Origin: a bacterium
GTDB lineage: Bacteria > Chloroflexota > Dormibacteria > UBA8260 > Bog-877
Assembly: GCA_021817185.1 (NCBI GenBank)
Contig: JAKAVU010000038.1
Coordinates: forward strand, 1 to 13,222
DNA: 13,222 nt
Direction: 5' to 3'
The notes under the pieces were generated by a model that saw only the letters and a program-made list of their open reading frames with translations, did no database searches and had not been told where the DNA came from. Of this stretch, positions 5,704-12,095 are shown piece after piece; position 1 is the stretch's first letter; each line of letters starts with the position of its first letter. Made by a program: the position numbers and the translations under genes.

Positions 5704-5716
5704 TGTTCCCGGGTGG

Positions 5717-6661
5717 CTACTGCCCCATGAGGACGCGCATGGCCGCCTGGTAGTCATCTGAGGAGTCGAGGTGGCTGTAGACCCCCTGGATCATCGAGAG
5801 GTCGGAGTGGCCGAGGATCCGCTGCAGGGAGATGATGTTGCCACCCCGTCGGAGCCACTCGGTGGCGAAGCTGTGCCGGAGGACATGGGGATAGACCCGC
5901 TTCTCGATCCCGGTCTCCTTGGCCAGCACCCGGACCGCCTGCTCGACCCCGCTCTTGGTGACCGGCGCGTAGCGGCCCTCGGCTCCCTTCCTCAGCCCCA
6001 CGAACACCCGGTCGTGGCTGTCGGCGCCGCGGCCGGACAGGTAGCGCTTGAGCCGCCGATACAGTGCTGGCGAGACCGGCACCAGGCGGTCCCTGCTCCC
6101 CTTGCCCCGAACCTTGAGGGCGAACTCGCCCCGCCTCGGCTCCAAGAGGTCCTCGACCCGAAGCGAGAGCAGCTCCCCCAGCCGCAGGCCACAATCGGCG
6201 AGCAGCCGCAGGATCAGCTTGTCGCGCTCGGTCTTGGCGGCATTCTCCATTCGCTGGATCTCGTCGCGCGTGATCACGTCGAGCATCCGCTGCTCGGCCT
6301 TGGGCATCTTGGGGCTGGCGCCCACGGCGGCGGCGCCGCCGTCAGCCTTGGCCACCCATCCCAGGAACACGCGCACCGACCGGACGTAGGACCTGACCGA
6401 CGCTCGGCTCAGGGTGCCGCGCTTGCCTCCCTCGTCCAGCAGGCGGGCGGTGAACCGGCCGACCAGGGCCGGAGTGAGCTGGGACGGATCGGTGATCCCC
6501 TCCCCGGCGCACCAGGGCAGGAACTCCCGGCGGACCGGGTAGTCGTACGCCTCCACGGTCCGGATCGAAAGGCCGCGGGCGCGGCAGTCGGCCAGGAAGT
6601 CCTGGGCCAGGTCGCCTAGCGGCGACGGGCGCTGGGGTTCCACGACTGTCAAATTGGCCAT
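5717..6661 (-). CDS. Tyrosine recombinase (XerC/XerD-like site-specific integrase)
   Basis: This is a complete 314-residue phage-integrase-family protein that cuts and rejoins DNA through a 3'-phosphotyrosine. The N-terminal SAM-like core-binding domain spans about residues 15-105 (DFLADCRARGLSIRTVEAY to YVRSVRVFLGWV). The catalytic domain spans about 125-305 with the full set of active residues: R160 (CGLRLGELLSL), K187 (VRGKGSRDR), H259 and R262 (HVLRHSFATEWL), H285 (ILGHSDLSMIQ) and nucleophile Y295 (GVYSHL). The short, XerD-like form lacks the N-terminal arm-binding domain of lambda-type integrases. Start is ATG at 6661. The gene lies 150 bases past the 3' end of tRNA-Gln on the same strand, separated by an AT-richer stretch with inverted repeats, a common layout for integrases of genomic islands. 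It could instead be a resident Xer-type enzyme. Confidence 0.93.
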   Translation of the reverse strand: MANLTVVEPQRPSPLGDLAQDFLADCRARGLSIRTVEAYDYPVRREFLPWCAGEGITDPSQLTPALVGRFTARLLDEGGKRGTLSRASVRSYVRSVRVFLGWVAKADGGAAAVGASPKMPKAEQRMLDVITRDEIQRMENAAKTERDKLILRLLADCGLRLGELLSLRVEDLLEPRRGEFALKVRGKGSRDRLVPVSPALYRRLKRYLSGRGADSHDRVFVGLRKGAEGRYAPVTKSGVEQAVRVLAKETGIEKRVYPHVLRHSFATEWLRRGGNIISLQRILGHSDLSMIQGVYSHLDSSDDYQAAMRVLMGQ

Positions 6662-6812
6662 TTTGATCTCAGGTAAAGATCTTAACTCTTTACAGCACCT
6701 TTTTGACGAAGGTGATCTTCAGCAGCGCTTGATACCCGAAAATTGCAGTCTTCTTGCAGCGCCTTTTAGTGGTTCTTTCCAAGGAGTTAAGTGCTCCTAA
6801 CGAAGTGGGGCG
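6662..6812. other. AT-richer repeat region between integrase and tRNA-Gln, candidate attachment or control site
   Basis: Composition drops sharply toward AT compared with both flanks. It contains two inverted repeats of the same form: GTAAAGA-N7-TCTTTAC (6673-6693) and CACCTT-N7-AAGGTG (6696-6714). GATCT occurs three times (6665, 6678, 6714). An imperfect direct repeat, CAGCACCTTTTTG (6693-6705) and CAGCGCCTTTTAG (6757-6769), is also present. Two inverted arms around a seven-base spacer are typical of tyrosine-recombinase crossover sites, and the region would also hold the integrase promoter. The assignment as an attachment site is inferred. Confidence 0.4.
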
Positions 6813-6884
6813 CTGGGGCGGGAGGGGTCGAACCTCCGATCTCCTGATCCAGAGTCAGGCGCCTTACCACTTGGCCACGCCCCA
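6813..6884 (-). tRNA. tRNA-Gln (anticodon CTG)
   Basis: The 72-base minus-strand sequence folds as a cloverleaf. The acceptor stem TGGGGCG pairs with CGCCCCA and is followed by discriminator G. The anticodon stem CCTGA/TCAGG encloses the loop CTCTGGA, which gives anticodon CTG reading CAG. The T arm carries GGTTCGACCCC. The U1-A72 pair at the top is a usual tRNA-Gln feature. CCA is not encoded (CGC follows). A short palindrome, ACGATA-G-TATCGT (6943-6955), lies upstream between it and gltX. Confidence 0.95.
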
Positions 6885-6978
6885 TCGTCGTCCGGACACA
6901 GGCAAGGTGGCTCGCCTGAGCACCTCGCAGCGACGCTCGCCGACGATAGTATCGTGCCGACGCCCTGGCGGACGTCGG

Positions 6979-8442
6979 TCAGATTGGTCCCCCAATGATC
7001 TCCTGAGCGAGCCGGATACGCCTCAGCGCCTCGTCCTTGCCTATCAGCTCTATCGACTCCGGCAGCGGAGGAGAGACGCGCTGCCCCGTGATGGCGACTC
7101 TCACGACCTGCATGCAATCGCGCACGTGCCGCTTCTCCACGCCCGGCTCCGCGGTGGCCGCGGCCGCCGCCTTGAGCCCTCCCATGAGGTCGGACCCATT
7201 GCCACCAACCAGCTCGGCCGCCCGGTCGAGGAATCCAATTGCGGCGGAGGGAGCCAGGGTGCCAACCAGCTCTTCCCTGGACGGCGACGGCGCCCTGAAA
7301 GCGAATCGCACGAGCTCAGGAACCTCATCCAGGCGGTGAATCCGCTCCTGGACCATGGCGGCGATGGGCTCCAGTTGAGACTCCTCGGCCTCCGGTAGGA
7401 ATCGCTTGAGGCGTTGGGCCAGGTCCGGCACCGGGATGCGACGGATCCAGACCCCGTTCAGGTGGTCCAGCCGCTGCTGGTCGAAGATGGCGGGACTGGC
7501 CTGAAGCCGGTCGAAAGTCATCCTCGATCTGAGCTCCGCAAGGGAGAAGATCTCCTCCTCGGTCCCCGGTGACCATCCCAGGAAGGCGATGAGATTGACC
7601 AGCGCCTCGGGGAGGTAGCCCATGTCCCGGTACTCCGCCACCGCCACCGAGCCGTGCCGCTTGGCGAGCCGCTTGTGGTCCGGGCCTAGAACCAGTGGGA
7701 CGTGGGCGAACTCGGGGGCAAGCCAGTCGAGGGCGCGGTACACGGCCAGGTGCTTGGGCGTCGAGGGCACCCACTCCACCCCCCGTATCACGTGGGTTAT
7801 CCCCATCAGGTGGTCGTCGACCACGTGGGCCAGGTGGTAGGTCGGGAACCCGTCGGACTTCAGCAGCACCTGGTCATCAATCTCGTCGTTTTGAAACTCC
7901 TGGGGCCCAAGCACGAGGTCGGTCCAGTGGGTTTGCCCGTCGGGCATGAGCAGCCGGATCACGTGGCTAGTGCCACGATCGAGCTCGGCTGCCACCTCGG
8001 CTGAGGAGAGGCGCCAGCAACGGCGGTCGTAGCGGGTCGGCTGCCCGGCCGCCCTCTGAGCTTCCCGCAGTTGGTCCAACCGGTCCTTGGAGCAGAAGCA
8101 GCGGTAGGCGGCGCCTGCCGCCATCAAGCGCTCCGCCGCAGAGTGATAGTGGGGCAGCCGCTCCGACTCGATGTAGGGGGCGCACGGACCACCGATATCC
8201 GGGCCCTCGTCCCAGTCGAGCCCCATCCAGGCCAGGGTTTCCAGGTACTCCGCCGTCGCGCCGGGCACGTAGCGCTCCCGGTCGGTGTCCTCGATCCGGA
8301 TCAGGAACCGTCCATCAGAGCCGGCCAGACAATAGCTCAGGAGCGCGGTGCGAACGCTGCCGATGTGGAGCTGGCCAGTTGGTGATGGTGCGAATCGCAG
8401 CCGCCTTTTGCCAGGAAGAGAAGGCGGGGGAAGGCCGGTCAA
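6979..8442 (-). CDS. gltX: Glutamyl-tRNA synthetase
   Basis: This is a 487-residue class I synthetase that charges tRNA-Glu with glutamate using ATP in the cytoplasm. The catalytic Rossmann fold opens with RFAPSPTGQLHIGS, giving the HIGH-type motif HIGS at 26-29, then FLIRIEDTD at 47-54. The zinc-site pattern CFC...Y...C lies at 115, 117, 138 and 142. The KMSKS-type loop is KRLAKRHG (257-264), with Ala where Ser is usual. The C-terminal helical anticodon-binding domain follows. I place the start at TTG 8442, which overlaps the upstream gene's TGA by four bases and gives normal length. A GTG at 8514 would also work but adds 24 poor residues inside the neighbour. With tRNA-Gln and tRNA-Glu on either side, it may be non-discriminating and also charge tRNA-Gln for GatCAB; the sequence alone does not settle this. 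Confidence 0.95.
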   Translation of the reverse strand: MTGLPPPSLPGKRRLRFAPSPTGQLHIGSVRTALLSYCLAGSDGRFLIRIEDTDRERYVPGATAEYLETLAWMGLDWDEGPDIGGPCAPYIESERLPHYHSAAERLMAAGAAYRCFCSKDRLDQLREAQRAAGQPTRYDRRCWRLSSAEVAAELDRGTSHVIRLLMPDGQTHWTDLVLGPQEFQNDEIDDQVLLKSDGFPTYHLAHVVDDHLMGITHVIRGVEWVPSTPKHLAVYRALDWLAPEFAHVPLVLGPDHKRLAKRHGSVAVAEYRDMGYLPEALVNLIAFLGWSPGTEEEIFSLAELRSRMTFDRLQASPAIFDQQRLDHLNGVWIRRIPVPDLAQRLKRFLPEAEESQLEPIAAMVQERIHRLDEVPELVRFAFRAPSPSREELVGTLAPSAAIGFLDRAAELVGGNGSDLMGGLKAAAAATAEPGVEKRHVRDCMQVVRVAITGQRVSPPLPESIELIGKDEALRRIRLAQEIIGGPI

Positions 8443-8663
8443 TGGTGTAGGACGACCAAGTAAATCCCCATCGCCAGGCAACTCGCCAGAATCAGGGCCG
8501 TAGCTACCAGCCACCCCTCCAGGGGAGATCCCGGGGACACCACCTTGGCCCTCGGGTCACTGCTCACCGAGATGCCGGTGGCTCCCAGCCGGCTGTACCT
8601 CCGGGCGACCTCAGCCGGGTCATCTGGATTCAGCTCGTTCTCTGGAGACTCTCGTAGTGCCAT
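8439..8663 (-). CDS. Small single-span membrane protein, unknown function
   Basis: This is a 74-residue protein with a charged N-terminal half (RESPENELNPDDPAEVARRY) and one C-terminal hydrophobic helix (WLVATALILASCLAMGIYLVVL, about residues 51-72, in two adjoining stretches) ending in HH. This gives a tail-anchored topology with the N-terminus probably in the cytoplasm. ATG at 8663 is used, with a purine-rich GGGATGGAG just before it. Its TGA overlaps the TTG start of gltX by four bases, so the two are co-transcribed and coupled. I do not recognise the family. An upstream in-frame start would run toward the divergent tRNA-Glu promoter and is rejected. Confidence 0.7.
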   Translation of the reverse strand: MALRESPENELNPDDPAEVARRYSRLGATGISVSSDPRAKVVSPGSPLEGWLVATALILASCLAMGIYLVVLHH

Positions 8664-8717
8664 GCTCCATCCCGTGATTGGCGGCCCGTCTCCGGCCACG
8701 GAGACCCTTCCTGCGAG

Positions 8718-8723
8718 TATAGG
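8718..8723 (+). promoter_or_regulatory. Possible -10 box of tRNA-Glu
   Basis: TATAGG lies 16 bases before the 5' end of the tRNA, so transcription would begin near 8730. No clear -35 hexamer is seen. Confidence 0.3.
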
Positions 8724-8739
8724 CAATGGACAGCTGAGC

Positions 8740-8811
8740 GCCCGCATCGTCTAGCGGTCAGGACATCACCCTTTCAAGGTGGTAACCGGGGTTCGACTCC
8801 CCGTGCGGGTA
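8740..8811 (+). tRNA. tRNA-Glu (anticodon TTC)
   Basis: This is a 72-base cloverleaf. GCCCGCA (8740-8746) pairs with TGCGGGT (8804-8810) with discriminator A. The anticodon stem TCACC/GGTGG encloses the loop CTTTCAA, which gives TTC reading GAA/GAG. The T arm contains GGTTCGACTCC. CCA is not encoded (CCC follows). The gene is divergent from gltX and its upstream membrane-protein gene. Confidence 0.95.
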
Positions 8812-8964
8812 CCCACCTTCCGCTGAACCAAACTGTCGGCCAATCCTGACACTCTGGTCTCAGACGGTGGCGGCCACCCTACAACTGCGTTCGGTGGCTC
8901 ACCCGACGGAGCCACCCGAGACCGGGAGCGTCGCGGCTCACCTCTGGTCAGTCGTGGCCCGCGA

Positions 8965-9348
8965 TCAGCGGTGGAGGACACGATCTACGGCAGCAACTCC
9001 GGCGAGCGCTCCCAGCATGCCCCCCACCACCGCCCGTGCCCGGCCCTTGCCCACCCTGAAGTGGATCGCCATCAGAGCCAGGTTGCCCAGCCCACAAACA
9101 GCCGCCAGGCACGTGGTGACGGCCGACGGAACACGATGCCGACCCGAGGCGCGCTCCGTCCAGGCTGCGCCCGCCAAGGCGGACCACATCAGCAAGCCGA
9201 CAACCGATCCCAGAGCTCGCCCGGTTGAAGCCGCGAACAGGCTGCGCCAACGGCTTCTAAGGAAGCTGGCGACATCGAGCGCTCCCAGCAGGGGCACCAC
9301 CACCAAGATGCTGTCGCTGCGGCGATCGGGGCGGTCGCGAGACGCCAT
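8965..9348 (-). CDS. Small multi-span membrane protein, unknown function
   Basis: This is a 127-residue protein with about three or four hydrophobic segments: near residues 14-28 (ILVVVPLLGALDVA), 47-62 (GSVVGLLMWSALAGAA), 75-94 (AVTTCLAAVCGLGNLALMAI) and 105-121 (AVVGGMLGALAGVAAVD). Basic loops (RSRWRS, HFRVGKGRARA) would face the cytoplasm. ATG at 9348 directly follows an AGGGT, and the message may be leaderless. I do not recognise the family. It lies 47 bases downstream of the PucR-type regulator on the same strand, but a hairpin between them (9368-9385) suggests separate transcription. Confidence 0.6.
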   Translation of the reverse strand: MASRDRPDRRSDSILVVVPLLGALDVASFLRSRWRSLFAASTGRALGSVVGLLMWSALAGAAWTERASGRHRVPSAVTTCLAAVCGLGNLALMAIHFRVGKGRARAVVGGMLGALAGVAAVDRVLHR

Positions 9349-9367
9349 ACCCTAGTGAGTATCGGCC

Positions 9368-9385
9368 GCGGCCAAGAGCGGCCGC
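9368..9385 (-). terminator. Terminator-like hairpin after the PucR-type gene
   Basis: GCGGCC (9368-9373) and GGCCGC (9380-9385) form a six-base all-GC stem with a six-base loop, 10 bases past the TGA of the regulator gene. There is no U tract. It may instead be chance in GC-rich DNA. Confidence 0.35.
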
Positions 9386-9395
9386 CATGAAGAAT

Positions 9396-10637
9396 TCAAG
9401 CCACTCCTCCGGTGAGGTGGAGCGAGCCGGTCGGGACCGGTAGCAGCTCGTCGGCCACGGCCTCCAGGAGCCGGTAGCCGCGCAGCGCCAGCTCAAGCCT
9501 CAGCCGGTCGTCCGCGCGGTCCCAGGGGCCGATCAACCCTTCGATCCTCTCCATCCGGTACAGGAGGGTGTGGCGGTGAATCCCCAGAGCTCGAGCTGCC
9601 TCGGACAGGCCGCCACAGGTGAGGACGGCCTCCAGGGTTTCGCGCAAAGGGGTCCGGCGGACCTGCTCCCGGGCCAGCAGCGGCCCCAGGGTACCGGAGA
9701 CGAAGTCGGACAGGCCGGGCAGGTCGTGCAGCCAGCCCAGGTAGGGATGGAGCTGGCTGGAGTGGTACAGATGCTGGTCGGGCATGAGGACCTGCCCCAC
9801 GACCAGGGCGTCCCTGGCCGCCCTGGTCGCCGCGGGAACACTGGCCAGGTCGCTGGCGACCGGTCCGCAGGCGATGTCCCAGGGCACGGCGTCCCTGCCC
9901 ACGGCCACCCGCAAGAGCCGTTGCAGGGTGGTGATCTTGACCTGGGCGGGGACCAGAGCCACGACCGTCGACTGGTAGAGGGCAACCTGGGCCCCGACCA
10001 CCATCCAGGCGGTGGCGATGGTTGCCTCCGCCGAGGTGTCGTCGGCGGCGCTGACCACCACCTGATAGGGGAACTCCAGCACGGTGCCTCCGGCGGCCGC
10101 GCGTGCCACCATTTCCTGATCGGCGGTCCCCTGCAGGACCTCGGCGAAGAATTGATCGTACTGACGGTCCTGCTCGCGCCTGGTCCGCTCCCTGGTCTCC
10201 AGATAGCTGGTGCTGACCGCCACGCTGATCGAGTCGAGGTAGTCGAACAGCGGGCCGACGGCGGTGAGGACGGACTGGGCGTCGATCTCGGGGTGGTTGC
10301 GCACCACATCGATGACGTGCTGCCAGATCACCAGGGCCGCTACCCGGTAGGCGCGCAGGATGGCATCCAAAGGGACTCCCGTGCTCGCGAGCCGCCCACC
10401 CATCCGCGACAGCTGCTGCAGCTCTACATGCGAGGGCCCTCGCGACTCCGCCCACAGCGAGAGCAGGGTGCCTACCCCCTCTCGGCAGGCGGCCAGCACC
10501 TCGCTGCCGAAGGCTGAGCCCCCGTCCACACCTTCGGCCACGGGGATGGTGCGCGCCATCTCGATCGCCATCCTCCGGGACACCCGGTCCATGCGGGTCC
10601 TCAGAGACTGGATGATGACCGGGCTGACGGAGGGCAT
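9396..10637 (-). CDS. PucR/CdaR-type transcriptional regulator
   Basis: This is a 413-residue cytoplasmic regulator. The N-terminal helical part (about 1-140; GVPLDAILRAYRVAALVIWQ is typical) resembles the RsbRD-like sensor region of this family. The middle part (about 160-300) fits the degenerate GGDEF-like domain found in CdaR/PucR proteins. The C-terminus carries the PucR helix-turn-helix (LRETLEAVLTCGGLSEAARA, LGIHRHTLLYRMERIEGLIG; about 325-370). ATG at 10637 is preferred because everything upstream in frame is Arg/Pro-rich and unlike the family. An alternative ATG at 10703 exists. Family members respond to small molecules such as purines, amino acids or carboxylic acids. The divergent dehydrogenase gene is the obvious candidate target. 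Confidence 0.87.
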   Translation of the reverse strand: MPSVSPVIIQSLRTRMDRVSRRMAIEMARTIPVAEGVDGGSAFGSEVLAACREGVGTLLSLWAESRGPSHVELQQLSRMGGRLASTGVPLDAILRAYRVAALVIWQHVIDVVRNHPEIDAQSVLTAVGPLFDYLDSISVAVSTSYLETRERTRREQDRQYDQFFAEVLQGTADQEMVARAAAGGTVLEFPYQVVVSAADDTSAEATIATAWMVVGAQVALYQSTVVALVPAQVKITTLQRLLRVAVGRDAVPWDIACGPVASDLASVPAATRAARDALVVGQVLMPDQHLYHSSQLHPYLGWLHDLPGLSDFVSGTLGPLLAREQVRRTPLRETLEAVLTCGGLSEAARALGIHRHTLLYRMERIEGLIGPWDRADDRLRLELALRGYRLLEAVADELLPVPTGSLHLTGGVA

Positions 10638-10981
10638 ACCTTCGTAGCCGGGCCGGTGTGGCCGGGCTCTTCGCGCCGCTCTTGGCGTGGCTGCCATCGT
10701 CATCGAAGAATAGATCAGAGCTGTCGGCTGGCACTCTGACCGAGGCGGCTGCCGCCGTTGCCACCGCACGGAACTTTGGTAAGCGGATTGCCGCGACACT
10801 CCTCGCGTGGGAGCACCGGGCGCCGGTTGCCGGACTCGGCGGCCACGCACAGGATGGTGCAATGGGTCGGCGAGTTGCGCACCGCCGAAGGGATCTGCGT
10901 CATGCCACGGCCCCTCGATAGACTGACCCCCAGGTCGAGGACGGACTGGGAGCTTACCCGCACGGGTGGGAGGTGCCTGCG
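10638..10981. promoter_or_regulatory. Divergent control region between the PucR-type regulator and the dehydrogenase
   Basis: About 340 bases hold no convincing gene. On the minus strand a TATTCT -10-like hexamer lies just before the alternative ATG of the regulator at 10703. On the plus strand TAGACT (10918-10923) is a possible -10 for the dehydrogenase. It sits at the edge of a spaced dyad, CCTCGA (10913-10918) and TCGAGG (10935-10940), a possible operator. No strong -35 boxes are seen. All site roles are inferred. Confidence 0.4.
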
Positions 10982-12025
10982 ATGCTGGCTGCGTACGCGG
11001 TGGGGGCCGATGCCGATCAACCGCTGACCAAGTTGGAGATCGGGGAGGTGCAGGACCCCCAACCGCCGCCGGGCTGGGTCCGGCTGGCGGTCTCCGCCGC
11101 CTCGCTCAATCACCACGACCTCTGGACGCTTCGGGGGGTGGGAGCCCCACCGAGTCGACTTCCGAGGATCCTCGGCTGCGATGTGGCGGGCAGGGTGGAC
11201 TCCTACGGCCCGGACACCGTCCAGACCGCAGCGGTCGGCACTGAGGTGGTTGCCCACGCGGTGATCAGCTGCGGCCGCTGCCGCGCCTGCCTGGGGGGGG
11301 ACGAGACCCTCTGCCGCCATTTCGCGATGCTCACCGAGGGGCCATACGATGGAACCCTGGGGGAGTTCTGCCTGGTGCCCGCTCAGAACATCCTGGCGGC
11401 GCCCGCCGGCCTGAGCCCGGCTGAGGCCGCCTGCCTGCCGACCGCCTACCTGACCGCCTACCGGATGCTCTTCACCAAGGCCGCCCTTCGCCCAGGAGAC
11501 AGCGTCCTCATCCAGGGCGGGGGTGGCGGTCTCTCGACCGCGGCCCAAGCCCTGGCTCTGGCCGCCGGCTTGAGGGTGATTGTCAGCAGCCGGTCCGACG
11601 CCAAGCGCCAGGCGGCCCTCGACCGCGGGGCCCACCACGTGGTGGCGACCGGTCGGGAGGCGGTGTCCCAGGTGCTCAGCCTGACCGACGGGGAGGGGGT
11701 GGACGCCGTGATCGAGTCGGTGGGCGAGGCCACCTGGGCCAGCAGCCTGCGGGTCCTCCGGCGGGGGGGAGCGGTCGTGGTCGCCGGTGCCACCGCGGGC
11801 AGCGATCCTCCGTCTGATCTGCGGCGGGTCTTCTGGCGGCAGCTGCGCGTCTTGGGATCGATGATGGGCACGAGATCAGAACTCGCCTCACTCTTGTCCC
11901 TTGTGGAGCTCGTCCATCTCCACCCCCTCATCGACTCCACCTTCCCGCTGGCGCAGGCGAGGGAGGCATTTGCCAGACTGGCGTCGGGCTCCTTCACCGG
12001 CAAGATCGTGGTGACCGTGCCCTGA
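10982..12025 (+). CDS. Zinc-binding alcohol-dehydrogenase-like oxidoreductase (MDR superfamily)
   Basis: This is a 347-residue medium-chain dehydrogenase/reductase that probably uses NAD(P)H to interconvert an alcohol, aldehyde, ketone or enone. An N-terminal GroES-like domain (about 1-140) contains the structural-zinc lobe with four cysteines, C97, C100, C103 and C111 (CGRCRACLGGDETLC). The catalytic zinc ligands of classical alcohol dehydrogenases are not evident: the usual Cys is N43 (SLNHHDLW) and the usual GHE is GCD (65-67). The Rossmann domain (about 145-285) has the glycine-rich loop IQGGGGGLS (177-185). ATG at 10982 is chosen over GTG 10973 because GGGAGG lies eight bases upstream of it. 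It is divergent from the PucR-type gene and 70 bases before an MFS transporter in the same direction. Confidence 0.9.
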   Translation: MLAAYAVGADADQPLTKLEIGEVQDPQPPPGWVRLAVSAASLNHHDLWTLRGVGAPPSRLPRILGCDVAGRVDSYGPDTVQTAAVGTEVVAHAVISCGRCRACLGGDETLCRHFAMLTEGPYDGTLGEFCLVPAQNILAAPAGLSPAEAACLPTAYLTAYRMLFTKAALRPGDSVLIQGGGGGLSTAAQALALAAGLRVIVSSRSDAKRQAALDRGAHHVVATGREAVSQVLSLTDGEGVDAVIESVGEATWASSLRVLRRGGAVVVAGATAGSDPPSDLRRVFWRQLRVLGSMMGTRSELASLLSLVELVHLHPLIDSTFPLAQAREAFARLASGSFTGKIVVTVP

Positions 12026-12095
12026 AACCACCTGGGGTGCGGCCGCGCGGACGGACCGGGGTCGACAGCCGGGCGATGAGATCCGGCAACTCCCG

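Noticed and set aside
5771..6619. Long plus-strand frame of 282 codons
   Set aside because: It is the antisense shadow of the recombinase gene, whose catalytic residues are all in place on the minus strand.
1..6661. Second attachment site matching the tRNA-Gln 3' end
   Set aside because: No direct repeat of the tRNA 3' segment was found elsewhere in the window by eye.
9493..10764. Minus-strand frame of 423 codons
   Set aside because: It is an out-of-frame shadow of the PucR-type gene, full of Arg and Pro repeats.
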